Translations under genes and position numbers: made by a program | In this document: one piece after another, positions 27,101 through 34,296 of the stretch | Layout: each line of letters opens with the position of its first letter | Numbering within the stretch: position 1 is the first letter of the stretch | The notes under the pieces: generated by a model | Seen by the model: only the letters and a program-made list of their open reading frames with translations | Told to the model about the DNA's origin: nothing | The model's database searches: none | Virus record (IMG/VR): IMGVR_UViG_3300020391_000003 | Location: 1 to 64,000 of that record | DNA length: 64,000 bases | Direction: 5' to 3' (one strand) | Origin: a virus

Positions 27101-28027
27101 ATAAATATCAATCAAAGATTCTTTAACTGGAATTCCTATATAATTAACCTCAACAAATTCAAAATCAGAGTCTTCGGAAGAAAAGAAAAAAGATGAATCA
27201 GAAGAGTTTGTTCTTTGCGAAAGGCTAAGGTCTGGAAAAAAATTTATTCCACTTAAAGTTCCTGTACAAGATCCGCCCTTTGAATCAAATGCCGATATTT
27301 CAAAAAATACGTTACGATCTAAATTTAATTCTTGCTCAGAAAAAGCTGTTTCATTTATTTGTAAATTAAAATTTGTATAACTACTTAATTTACCTGCCAC
27401 ATTAGCCGTAGATAAACTATCTTGTAAAGATACTGAATTGTTTAATGTTGCATCATCTATTAAGATATTATCTTTTGTATTTTTAATTTTAATTTCAAAA
27501 TGATCAAAAAAAGCATCTGAATTCAATTCTTCATTCACTGCTTGTCCACCCAAACTATGACCTTCAGGCGGAATTAAATCCCAAGACAAAGATATATTTT
27601 TATTTACATATTCTGATTCAACTTCTAATGTGTCTCCTACATTATCAGGACTACCAATTATTACATTATTTAAATTAACAGTATCAGGCAAATCATCTAT
27701 TTTTAAATTTGCAAAAGTAAAAGTTCCATCGAATGCTGGTGGGCTTATATATATTTGTTCTTGAACAAACTCAGACCTCGTTCCTATATCACTTACCGCA
27801 AATACTCTAACATCAAAATTTCCATAATTTCCTTTTAAAGGTACAATCGTTTGAATTCTTTCTCCAGTAAACTCATTTTGCCCAAATTCTTCATACTCTC
27901 CAGTTATCAAATCTTCTCCCCTCCCGAGTTGATATTGAAAAGAATAATTATCTGAAGTTCCAATCACCTCATAATTTGCACCTATATCGTGCAAATCAAA
28001 ACTTAAACCTATAGCTGTAGATGGCAT
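18101..28027 (-). CDS. Giant 3308-residue tail fibre / central tail-tip protein
   Basis: The N-terminal ~900 residues are FN3-like and CBM5/12-like modules (FDNTKSYLNTDVVLYEGAIY; VVFEGDVYIARQT). A J-type C-terminal fibre linker lies at ~1440-1540 (SAHIEDAAITNAKIHNL; DGSFVFAADDGRLFFDNSEL). Four or more ~220-residue repeats (RKVDLTGDQAVKYNTAGSSP; GSDVITAILSNEAHSLTK) follow to ~2700. YadA-like GGGxNNxxxG repeats are at ~2925-3025. The end is a YVTxNxDLL module plus a tryptophan-rich cassette (~3097-3290). Two more YVTxNxDLL modules sit at ~922-990 and ~2405-2465. Role: trimeric receptor-binding fibre at the tail tip, continuing the J function of the upstream gene. It begins 5 nt after the I-J stop. 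Confidence 0.75.
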   Translation of the reverse strand: MPSTAIGLSFDLHDIGANYEVIGTSDNYSFQYQLGRGEDLITGEYEEFGQNEFTGERIQTIVPLKGNYGNFDVRVFAVSDIGTRSEFVQEQIYISPPAFDGTFTFANLKIDDLPDTVNLNNVIIGSPDNVGDTLEVESEYVNKNISLSWDLIPPEGHSLGGQAVNEELNSDAFFDHFEIKIKNTKDNILIDDATLNNSVSLQDSLSTANVAGKLSSYTNFNLQINETAFSEQELNLDRNVFFEISAFDSKGGSCTGTLSGINFFPDLSLSQRTNSSDSSFFFSSEDSDFEFVEVNYIGIPVKESLIDIYDLQNNIDFFRNIKDASEYVSLKDEQFYQDQSMVVFEGDVYIARQTHLNSNLTSPPNSVYWLNVGPKVDYVSESLRVTEESFVNRQIFGYSYYYTFRPSDGYGTGQLFNFTEDGLVEASNFAELSPITSEIKIENLNFREREDDLIFEWNFVDQDGLPVELANEKYQINFGDEPKVLGLSGHLFDNHTNRYLSGIGEEKLNSEFTYSRELNNSIYKDGGFPEGIENFDSSEIYTPDDNDKVIDKTDIFHYSQYFTDEAATFFSTLPVEKEFVYNSIKQNADKQPYIRPFYEYWDPAKTYYYRENLPFSDVVKYNGVLYESLSDSGPGISQEIGVFNENTVYNLNDLVVAPTRNIEIFDNTKSYLNTDVVLYEGAIYESLTSQSVGNAIRPDLDSSFWKIIRPFSDIDCSIYKYIASSSASTLPPTRDETQSWQLQTPDVSDKFKVCIDSYSNNPNADYVFFNETVYKANISTTTSEPPIPLTTLNQDYTTLDWTPFWEINDSLEDVVFGHVGIPESGKRSVGLEVGIVSSDGQVVSRERIIGDNPAPVISNNGFSVDSESEVTKVKFNFNYLLGRQEKTTLLNLYRSDQPDFEITGSDGLPFTEISVPEEIFNEPGSEDYYSYVTKNQDLLDFYNNPNNFWDYDRNGVGEPIQSRTLVEFGENHRDAAEQGLIPLSHQMYYPSTFVKSVVGEGDATFGDNITQIVDDTAEVGEEITGYYYKLLPFDDFGSGALYTAVDDRDPIQKVWVLPKNFHSKNPDAPTGPAIKITTDEIPGPVVNLTGSTAFENYFLNWNMPNAQIQDNLLVDAAPNDISYYEVWQSTGQSNNFLKFDNGSSSSPPKFLTEEQNATGYRRIDGIQYTFGDNIPTEYEDFANDIINATNVLDIDASSPSIQITHRGQVNDTSYFWVRPVDHAGNKGPFTGASDLANTDNVEGLKLILGQAKTTDIADFEQNISQSFPNTISLVPNNPFSYNSTDDVVDWDDHVVYHDGEGYLVKAGSLNIGAAPYNGTAYIYWSSTETTAPGGKEETQDLESNPQVLFSQDVLDRLELLGIKTGGEGELEKSDLGLRNVKHAGQYEVSHYHPAGLGDGANPDQQNQTPKLLKDDGDFIIARIAGGVVSPMWHSFANAVIGSAHIEDAAITNAKIHNLTADKIRSAVIQGQDIQIGDNPPGQIRSQGFEGLDDTGQGFVVSGDGSFVFAADDGRLFFDNSELVLEGKLRQIDGKEYTFIDLDATPDSFFYNELSDGTFTMDDDTDASASTIRAIFQNSFIKPNEVRFKVSNPNNEYEFIKYSDFDDDPTSSTYGKYDISGFKYDPDDGTFIDGEPKIAAAQFKVTGFNEMINTVSPQLTTVIVSASGLNTSTERSIPINFVADGAAAVYAELKATQQVYSYDYDGKFNDANSNLNLEATAHNTHGNIDFIFETGVNLDSSSLVKEHTVTKNDGTASFQLADFADHALQYYSNTPFVAKLTISDKDENNNSRELASDFVSIFGTLPGKDSYTVFLTNENHTYPANENGFVSSTDLNSGKTQVRFFRGTKEYRYDENESENESFSLDGDIISSQTNSVTGDDDVTAETSIEEVGGFKKLFVKIGEYPDNENQGTFTIKVKDNQYKEAGTKVAFEKIYTYSKSIEAAKGRTVELSADTQAVKYDTAGSNPTQDSESIEQVKITAVTTNFIAQAMGGKNVEYQFFIGEDSITERTSNNIVYIPIPSTHDGTAEISQTTTINGKIYSLPVTIECKAYDQTMVAGEFEEDTNPRATDQITIFGLKEGSNAITVIQSQQFVNVPVKNDSSGGVTTVDVSNTENILTVFDGTSPLNYKSGPVPTDIDDNDIGFYVAATSSSLTVNSEGVNNQPQFKTNILLPSHWTTSENSAKINYAITVIDNDKQKRELDAEQNLVKTFDGTVARKVDLTANDQTIEYNSAGDLDTNSGAEITLTATAHNTIGDVYYKYTATDSSGAVFVNNPLDISGFNKDETEVKYTVPQVIGGPVKIKVEISEKSDGSVVLATDEMTIYSLKNGSDVITAILSNEAHSLTKDFGGTITSTGSGTDIKVFQGTKELSVNISASNAGDLNNNEFLVGIQDINQVTEGSLQNGDINGYAYVTRNQDLLNHYNNNDEWAGNPVQNITLIEFGEAHAAAFPNSDQTKYYCARIDDHDFGSFTGQSVTITYTIIFKNDVGETGTIIKQQTFSISQEGEHARKVDLTGDQAVKYNTAGSSPDPDEITLTATPLNQRPDSTLKYRYTLVGDHGTLKQGTSDYNGGFIEEASINYNPPDNKFKVATVMVEMSEDEIDVAKDTLSIYGIQDGSDVITAILSNEAHSLTKNPQGITSAGSGTDIKVFQGAEELTFTAGTLSSIKHFKVQASTNNNGVTIGGIDKSTGANEKHCVVESHNFNSFGGQSATITYTITFKNSVGQEGTIIKQQTFSISEQGIEGARGNKGVGVVFRGLWAPDKIYTGATETSDRGDVVFYDDGTSKYWMAQETHESSASFTNDEAAGKWESFGGEFESVATDLLLAKDAVITHTLTMGQGDTLDGTEFVGHGGLIKTVGKEFGNGVTGFFLGNIGNPPNPQFDVGGENSFIRFDGLENRIEIKGSLTINGVDDPTIGFDSIDGTNSKFIGGGYNNFITGSQVDRDGIASSIVGGGNNNISGRFSFIGGGFDNNLGDNFSAIVAGYNNEMPNLESGNAGANFIGAGVKNTIDGGTNQSIVNGFENEIFFGPEDITINGNNFQEIIYDPDNSILATGSFGKGKGITRLLDNGIAYDTNFPTNGSISSWSNLFWISYLVDGPEEDYYSYVTQNLDLLDYYNNSNNTWNYEAGNEIPVQSRTIAEFGESHATYNPNGAHTMYYFKVISSLQGLNSGFWIYTLNFGYIYVPEQSDKIFVSEDDRWDGWMWLNVQVHGTSNHLGWVFFPGPGNIHTQTIETSGGQIDADGVTITSNKAVVFNSLYYGNNWILVCTNASEENGVGRYYYLRLTDYNADRNASSYNWQLLYELS
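18538..18735. repeat. YVTxNxDLL/EFGExH module, copy 3
   Basis: Encodes (minus strand) EEDYYSYVTQNLDLLDYYNN...PVQSRTIAEFGESH...MYYF within the giant fibre. The stretch tctccaaattcagctatagt followed by tctactttgtacgg is nearly identical at DNA level to the copies at 25057-25262 and 36945-37140. Confidence 0.8.
20632..20812. repeat. YVTxNxDLL/EFGExH module, copy 2
   Basis: Encodes NGYAYVTRNQDLLNHYNN...PVQNITLIEFGEAHAAAF...KYYCA in the giant fibre. More diverged than the other copies, but the same order of motifs, inserted inside one of the ~220-residue fibre repeats whose sister copies lack it. Confidence 0.75.
25057..25262. repeat. YVTxNxDLL/EFGExH module, copy 1
   Basis: Encodes SEDYYSYVTKNQDLLDFYNN...PIQSRTLVEFGENH...HQMYYPS in the N-terminal third of the giant fibre, between two FN3-like segments. 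Close relative of the copies at 18538 and 36945. Confidence 0.8.
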
Positions 28028-28032
28028 AATTA

Positions 28033-31000
28033 TTATAAACTTAAATCTGTTAAAATTAAATTTTCAGGAGCCTCAGGAATACCCATGTCTGCTTGGGGAG
28101 GTATAGGCAATACAGGTTTTCTTACCACCCCCTTTGATTCAGCTGCAGAAAACTTAGCTATATTATACTCTAAACCTGTAATACGAAAAGCTCCCACATT
28201 ATCTTCATTAATAGACATCACCCTAAATTTTTGACCTTCAAATATTCTTTGGTTAATTGAGTTAAAGTTTTCAAAAAATTCAATACTTCCAAATCTAACC
28301 ACAGATAAATTTTCTAGCAAACCTTTTTCTTCATCTGATCCCTGCAACTCAATAACATCTTGACTTACATATAAAGCTCTAAATTCTTTTTCATTAAAAT
28401 TGCCATCAAAACTCGAGCTGCTAGTATCAAAATCTTTTATGGTTACCATATAACTATTTCTTAAATCATTATCATGAGATGATATTAATTGCAATCTAAC
28501 TGCATCTCGCCCAGATAAAGAGCTTCCAGCATCCACCAATTCAATATCAATAATATTTACATTTCTATAAAATAAATTTTCACTAAGATTGCTTTCCTGA
28601 AAAGTTTGATTGATTGATCTGAATTGTTGTTCTACAGAAGAAGAAATCTTCGTGGGTATAAAACTTGCCCTAGGAGAGTTTTTTAAAACATAAAAAGCAA
28701 AACTTTGAGATGAATTTGAAGTGGTCTCAGAGTTCACTATCTCAAAAAAAGTGTCTTTCAGCTGTAACATTTGCCCATTATCTTTAACCGCCTCACCAAA
28801 TATTTTGTTTGGATCTTGAGAATGCTGATCTATTGCTATTAAATACATTATTTCTGGATCTATATTAGAATTTCCATCTGGATTGCCAAACACTACTTCA
28901 ACCCATAATTTTAAATCTTTTATATACCATAGTCTTGGATGTGATGCGTCAAACCAAACCCACCCCAATCCGTATTTTTCAGGAGTAAAATAAATCCAAC
29001 AACTAGAAGATGCTCTATCAATCAGCTGATTAAGATAAACCCACTTGAAGCTTCCTGCTATATTTATCATTCCCCAACCAGTATCCATAAGGAATAATGT
29101 CCCAAAAAAATCAGAATAAAACCATTCTTGTGTTTGTATTCCAGGAATGCTTCTTAAAAGTAATTTTTGTTGCATTACTTGAGCCCTAGAAGCTTCAATG
29201 CTTCGTATTTCATTTTTACCTGCATCAAACAGGCCGTGCAAGATATATATTGATCCTGCCTGTATTTGATTAATTGCTTTTATCGTTTTTTCGTAATCCT
29301 CAGGGCAGACATAATGCTGTCCTCCTTTGTTTAAAAATATATCTCTACCAATGTCAGATATATCTATATTTATTCTATTGGAGTTTGTCATTGCATATAC
29401 TTTAAAAGCATTTTTTTCAACATCATATACATAAAGAGCATTATTATCAGCATATGACTCCGACAATCCTCCTGGCAAAACTCCTTCTGTCTCAAATTTT
29501 ACCCTATCTCCTTCCTTGAATCCATGATTACGTATTAAAATTTTATTAGACGCAGTATCAAATTTCACGGGCATTCTTAATGTTAAATTTTCAAGATATG
29601 TTGATTGTCCCTGGGGCCCTTTTCTTGATTCTTCATCTACATGTACAGATAAATTTCCAGAAAATATTAAAGATTGAGGCACCTGTAAAGAATTTATTTC
29701 TTCGTCTTGATTCTCTATACTAGTCTCAAAAGAGCTTTTACTTTGTATGGAATCTATACTAGACGAACCGGCCCCCGTTGCTATTACAATTTCAATTTTC
29801 TTGTAAGACGGTGAAAAATTATCATTTTTATCAAGTAAAATTTTATTTGCGTCTACAGCCAGCACCCTACCGCTTTTATCAGATCCAGCTCTCATTTCAT
29901 CAGAAATTTCTATTATTGATCCAGGAGTTAAATAAGCTCCTTCTTTTGAAGTTTCAAAAGAAACTGTTTCTGTTTCTAATTGTGAAGTAAATAATATCCA
30001 TTTTGCAAATCTTCTTGCCTCCGATTCACTCGTTACCCCCATGGCAGCTATCTCTTCTTGAATATAACCAAAACTTTTAATTGCGTCTGCATCTTCTTCA
30101 TAAATTACGTCTGGTTTAAAAGATTTCTCTCTATTATTAAATCTAATTAAAACGCTACTAATTCTTTTATTTTTCTGAACCCCACTATAAGAAAATCCTT
30201 CAGGAGATACATTTGAATTATTAAATATCATTGATGTCTTTTTTGGCCTGTCCTGAATAGAAGTTATTCTTCCATCAATATACGAGGATATTGCTCTAAA
30301 AGAAGATGCAATTAAATTTATCATTTGCAATGCATCACTTCTTTCGGTAAAATAAAAATTGCCAGAAAATCTAGGTTCAACAATCGCATGATTTTTTTGA
30401 ACTGCGCATGCTCCCAAAATTATTTTTTTTGCTCCTGTTGAAAATGCAGGAGGTGGAGTTCTAGTTGGATTATTTCTACCAAATGTACCTCCAGGAACAT
30501 CAAGCCAATGACCTTCTCCCCATTGAGATATAGTTCTACTACTTGTTTGTTGTAAATACGCAGTAGCAAGATCATTATTATCAGGATGATCTACATATGC
30601 AGCAAAATCCAAATTAAAATCAAATACCGCAGAATTATCAGAAAAATCTGGGCCTCTTAATTTTATAGTTCTAGAAGAATTTATTGTTTCTTCAATCACT
30701 CTTTCTTCAATAACAATTTCACCATTTCTTTGTTTAGAATTTTCATAAATATCATGCATATTTTCATCACCCAAAGAATGCTGGGATATAAAAAAAGCCA
30801 TCTTTTTACCTTTAAAAGATACTCCTTCTCCAAAATTTTTCTTAAACTGCTCGTCAGACAAGTAATTATCTGTTATAGATATTTCGAAAAATTCACTTGC
30901 ATCAGGATTTATTATACTAGAGAAAATAATCGGAAACCCAGATTCATTAGAGTTTTCAGCCTCTATCTCATAATCTGTTTCTACTAATTCATCACAATAT

Positions 31001-32820
31001 TTAGCAATAGCATACAATCTCCATTTATCTATATTTGTTTCATTAAGTCCATACTTTCCCAGACCATATCTAGCATCATGAATTAAATCAAAAAATATCC
31101 AAGCAGGATTATCTGACCATTCTCTTAAATTGTCGGGAATAGATTGTAAGGAAGAACCTTCTTCTTCTCCTTTAAACTTACCATTCCATGGTCCATCATA
31201 CTTCCTGGAAATTGGGTCATAATTACTTGGCAATAAAATCTTTTTAAGCTTCAAATGATAAGACCTTTTCGGTATTTGACTAAAATTTTTGCTATCAAAC
31301 TTTAAAAAAACACAGGCACTATTAGGATACACAAGATTTTCTTCTATAATTTCATTGACATATGTCATAGCCAATTCTCTTACAACATAAATACCCCCTA
31401 TATTTTTATCACTTACTGTAGGATCAGTCTCTGCACTTAATTTCAATATTTTAAAAGATGGATTTACATCCTGAAATTTTATTTGAATATCAAATTGATA
31501 TGCAGAAGTAGCAATTCCTCTAACAACAAAACATTTTTCTCCAGACCTTGTTTTAGCAATAAACAAACCAGAACCATTACCTTCTCCTGGATCCTCTTGA
31601 ATTATAGTTCCAAAAGAAGAAAGAACATAATTACTATTTTGTTGATTTGCTAAATCAATTAAATTTACTTCCTCATTATCTTCTACAACCAAAATTGTAA
31701 AAAATATTGCATGAGGATTAACATTTCCAGTTGTATCATTTCTTGCAACTCTAGTTCTTAATGAAAATTCTACTTGCCCAACATTTACATTGGAAGGCGC
31801 AAAAGTAAATATTTTTGCGCCCGCCTCTTGAGCAGCTGCAGTACTTTCATATACTCCTCCACTTACTGCGCGACTACCAACATAAGGTGGACCACCAAAT
31901 AAAACCTGATCTTCATCTTTTGTTATTCCTATTCCCCTAGCAGTTTCACTTAGTAAATTATTTTTATTATCTCCCAATTTTATTTTAGGCACAAAATTTT
32001 CTTCGGTAACTCCTGCTCGGTCACTTTCACTCAAAATATAATTTAATGAGCCCTTTGATCCATCATCTTTTTTTGGGTTTCGTATTGGGATTCCATTTAA
32101 AAAAACCGACTCTTCTATGTCTTGTTCTGAAATTAACACTCCATTTTTATTTACTGGTCCAGCAATCGCTCCTTCTGATACTAGGTCTAGTAATTCAATA
32201 GACATAAAGCTTTCCAAGAGGTTTTTATTTGTTGATTTGCTATTTCTTTTTAAATTAAAAGTTTTTTTTCTAGCAGATATATTGGTTGAACCGACCATAA
32301 GCCTTCCATACCCCAAAGGCACCGCCACTCCTTGCGAAGTTCTATTAACAGCCCCCGACATAAGAAAAGATTTTGTTGAAACTGGATCTTTTCTTTGTGG
32401 AGGCTTTGGAGGTTTAGATAATACAGTTATAGCTATTTGAGTGGCAGTTGCAATTGCCATTATTTTCGTAAGTACTGTGGCGTCAGCCCACCACTTTGCT
32501 ACAGCCGCAATAGCAGCAGCAACAGGTCCGCCTCCGGCTGCCATCGGAACAATATGAAATTCTTGATTATTACTTTTTAAATTATAATTAGTTTTATTGG
32601 CACAACTATTTCTAAATTCGGCTGCATTTTTAATACAGGTTATATCTTTATTTAGAACAATATAAGAAACACCCTCTTGTTCTTTATCAAATAAATAATT
32701 AGTAAATCCCTCAAAATTATTAGAAAGCGCAGCAATAAGATCTTGGGCACTGTCAATCTCAAACTCGAATCGTTTTCCGAATTTTTTGCCTAATTCTCCA
32801 TGTAAATACGCCTTTTTCAC
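28033..32820 (-). CDS. Fused tail-tip assembly protein I and host-specificity protein J
   Basis: 1595 residues, GTG start with AAGG 6 nt upstream. Residues 1-~140 match lambda gpI/TapI: LHGELGKKFGKRFEFEIDS, then a Gly/Ala hydrophobic segment (~95-137) ending SKPPKPPQ. From ~165 the gpJ core begins: SFLMSGAVNRTSQGVAVPLG and the hallmark LLDLVSEGAIAGPVN (~206-220) with VFLNGIPI. A diverged YV...SQWGEGHW module lies at ~737-780, and a Trp-rich segment (WVYLNQL, CWIYFTP, LGWVWF) at ~1230-1313. gpJ forms the trimeric tail-tip hub that contacts the receptor; gpI normally acts as a separate assembly factor, so the fusion is notable. Upstream neighbour is K, downstream the giant fibre. Confidence 0.85.
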   Translation of the reverse strand: MKKAYLHGELGKKFGKRFEFEIDSAQDLIAALSNNFEGFTNYLFDKEQEGVSYIVLNKDITCIKNAAEFRNSCANKTNYNLKSNNQEFHIVPMAAGGGPVAAAIAAVAKWWADATVLTKIMAIATATQIAITVLSKPPKPPQRKDPVSTKSFLMSGAVNRTSQGVAVPLGYGRLMVGSTNISARKKTFNLKRNSKSTNKNLLESFMSIELLDLVSEGAIAGPVNKNGVLISEQDIEESVFLNGIPIRNPKKDDGSKGSLNYILSESDRAGVTEENFVPKIKLGDNKNNLLSETARGIGITKDEDQVLFGGPPYVGSRAVSGGVYESTAAAQEAGAKIFTFAPSNVNVGQVEFSLRTRVARNDTTGNVNPHAIFFTILVVEDNEEVNLIDLANQQNSNYVLSSFGTIIQEDPGEGNGSGLFIAKTRSGEKCFVVRGIATSAYQFDIQIKFQDVNPSFKILKLSAETDPTVSDKNIGGIYVVRELAMTYVNEIIEENLVYPNSACVFLKFDSKNFSQIPKRSYHLKLKKILLPSNYDPISRKYDGPWNGKFKGEEEGSSLQSIPDNLREWSDNPAWIFFDLIHDARYGLGKYGLNETNIDKWRLYAIAKYCDELVETDYEIEAENSNESGFPIIFSSIINPDASEFFEISITDNYLSDEQFKKNFGEGVSFKGKKMAFFISQHSLGDENMHDIYENSKQRNGEIVIEERVIEETINSSRTIKLRGPDFSDNSAVFDFNLDFAAYVDHPDNNDLATAYLQQTSSRTISQWGEGHWLDVPGGTFGRNNPTRTPPPAFSTGAKKIILGACAVQKNHAIVEPRFSGNFYFTERSDALQMINLIASSFRAISSYIDGRITSIQDRPKKTSMIFNNSNVSPEGFSYSGVQKNKRISSVLIRFNNREKSFKPDVIYEEDADAIKSFGYIQEEIAAMGVTSESEARRFAKWILFTSQLETETVSFETSKEGAYLTPGSIIEISDEMRAGSDKSGRVLAVDANKILLDKNDNFSPSYKKIEIVIATGAGSSSIDSIQSKSSFETSIENQDEEINSLQVPQSLIFSGNLSVHVDEESRKGPQGQSTYLENLTLRMPVKFDTASNKILIRNHGFKEGDRVKFETEGVLPGGLSESYADNNALYVYDVEKNAFKVYAMTNSNRINIDISDIGRDIFLNKGGQHYVCPEDYEKTIKAINQIQAGSIYILHGLFDAGKNEIRSIEASRAQVMQQKLLLRSIPGIQTQEWFYSDFFGTLFLMDTGWGMINIAGSFKWVYLNQLIDRASSSCWIYFTPEKYGLGWVWFDASHPRLWYIKDLKLWVEVVFGNPDGNSNIDPEIMYLIAIDQHSQDPNKIFGEAVKDNGQMLQLKDTFFEIVNSETTSNSSQSFAFYVLKNSPRASFIPTKISSSVEQQFRSINQTFQESNLSENLFYRNVNIIDIELVDAGSSLSGRDAVRLQLISSHDNDLRNSYMVTIKDFDTSSSSFDGNFNEKEFRALYVSQDVIELQGSDEEKGLLENLSVVRFGSIEFFENFNSINQRIFEGQKFRVMSINEDNVGAFRITGLEYNIAKFSAAESKGVVRKPVLPIPPQADMGIPEAPENLILTDLSL

Positions 32821-32828
32821 CTTGTGCC

Positions 32829-33167
32829 TTATTGGTATACACTTTTATAATACACTCCAAATTCATCATCTCTAAGACTATATATTAAAAAAGGTATATC
32901 TATTTCATCACAAAACTTTTTATCACAAAAAGAAGGCTTCGCAGAATATTCCAAGTGAGAGTGAAAAATGTATATAACATCATGTTCAATTAAATTATTA
33001 GGTTCAATTATAAAAGAATTTTTTTTATCTAAACTAACGTTTTCACATTCTATAAAATCTATAGTTAAGCCTCTTTTTACAACCAACCCGCAGCATTCTT
33101 GAGATTTATTTTTTATTGCATATTTTTTAATTTTATCAAGTATAAACTTCTCTGGTAATTTATTCAA
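32829..33167 (-). CDS. Tail protein K-like JAB/MPN metalloprotease-fold protein
   Basis: About 112 residues. ECCGLVV supplies the JAMM glutamate; FHSHLEYSAKPSFCDKKFCD gives the H-x-H-x(7)-S-x-x-D metal site. This is the N-terminal domain of lambda gpK; the NlpC/P60 domain of lambda K is absent. It probably acts in tail-tip assembly or cell-wall contact. I place the start at TTG 33167, because GGAGG lies 8 nt upstream and the start overlaps the L-like stop by 8 nt. The frame is open to 33200 (another TTG). Its last codons contain GTGTATTATAA and GTGTATACC, resembling the late promoter element, but here they are coding. Confidence 0.75.
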   Translation of the reverse strand: MNKLPEKFILDKIKKYAIKNKSQECCGLVVKRGLTIDFIECENVSLDKKNSFIIEPNNLIEHDVIYIFHSHLEYSAKPSFCDKKFCDEIDIPFLIYSLRDDEFGVYYKSVYQ

Positions 33168-34296
33168 TTGGGTATGCCTCCGTACCAGGAAATCCCCCAA
33201 AATTTAAAGCATCTACTCCTTTTTCTGCTCTATTAAAAGGCAGTAACCTTTCGTCTTTTCTTCCAAATCTTTTTTTGCAAGCATCTAAGGTCTTATTGCA
33301 TTCATCTTTTGCCCAGTGTTCTTGATCAAAAAATGGATTGTGTAATCTAGAACTTTGATGATCTTTCAAGCAAACAAATACTTGAGCTGATCTTTTATGT
33401 GGATCTAAACTATCATGCTTAGATATAATTTTTACAATATCATTTTTTTGATAACCAAACTTTTCATTCGCATTTACATCGGACGTCCATTCAGGAATGT
33501 TTTCTTCTGTTAACGTATCAGAGGAATCCCATCTTATTATATCTTCATCATCAACGATTCCGGTTTCTCCATTTATTTTATAAGACCTTAATATAAACGA
33601 AACAGGATCTCCTGTTTCAGTCAAGCATAAATTTTTTCCAGAGTTATTTTCTATAGGCGCGCCACTGTATCTGCATCCAATATCACACCTATATGTCCAA
33701 TTACAATAATTAGACAACACCACCCTAGCAGGAATAAAAGAGTCTTCCAACTCTAAAGCTGATACCAATTCGAAAGAAATTTCAGTTTTATTTTCCGTTA
33801 TTTTTTTACTAATAAAATACACTTCATCTCGAAAATGCGCATTAGGATCAGATTTTCCAAAAGGATTAACTCCTTTATTATTTAAATTTCTATTTTGAAA
33901 ATTAACATCATCTAAAAATCTTACAAATGTTCTTCTTCTTGTCACCTTACAATTAGCAAAATCTTTATTTGAATGAACAATTTTAGAGAACAAGCCTTCT
34001 GGATTTGATATTCTTAATTTTGGTCTAGGTAATTTTCCATCAGAAGTAGATTCAAAATCGTCTGCCTGTATAGGTAGAGGCTGATATTCTTTACCCTGCC
34101 AAACCACTGCATTTGTTCCATTTATCATAGCGCAAAACCTATAAACAGCCTCTGCCCCAATGTTTATTTGATACATATCTTTTAAAGCCTCAAAGTCAGC
34201 CTGTATATTACTAAAATCAATTTCAAATAAAGTTACAACTGTATCTGGAGTAATTGAAGCTAATTGCTTGCTAAAATTTGATTCTGATCTTCCCAT
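33160..34296 (-). CDS. Minor tail protein L-like, Fe-S cluster type
   Basis: 378 residues. The N-terminal part follows gpL: VTLFEIDFSN, WQGKEYQPLPIQADDFE, LPRPKLRISN. The C-terminal half has conserved cysteines in gpL spacing: YCNWTYRCDIGCRYSG, then DECNKTLDACKKRFG and FGGFPG. In lambda these hold a [4Fe-4S] cluster. Insertions between the two cysteine blocks make it longer than lambda L (232 residues). Minor protein of the tail-tip complex, between M- and K-like genes as in lambda. Overlaps the upstream stop by 1 nt. Confidence 0.85.
   Translation of the reverse strand: MGRSESNFSKQLASITPDTVVTLFEIDFSNIQADFEALKDMYQINIGAEAVYRFCAMINGTNAVVWQGKEYQPLPIQADDFESTSDGKLPRPKLRISNPEGLFSKIVHSNKDFANCKVTRRRTFVRFLDDVNFQNRNLNNKGVNPFGKSDPNAHFRDEVYFISKKITENKTEISFELVSALELEDSFIPARVVLSNYCNWTYRCDIGCRYSGAPIENNSGKNLCLTETGDPVSFILRSYKINGETGIVDDEDIIRWDSSDTLTEENIPEWTSDVNANEKFGYQKNDIVKIISKHDSLDPHKRSAQVFVCLKDHQSSRLHNPFFDQEHWAKDECNKTLDACKKRFGRKDERLLPFNRAEKGVDALNFGGFPGTEAYPIE

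Noticed and set aside
32829-32870. GTGTATTATAA and GTGTATACC as a late promoter for the I-J gene
   Set aside because: Both lie inside conserved-looking codons at the end of the K-like gene (GVYYKSVYQ), so coding explains them; kept only as a possibility.
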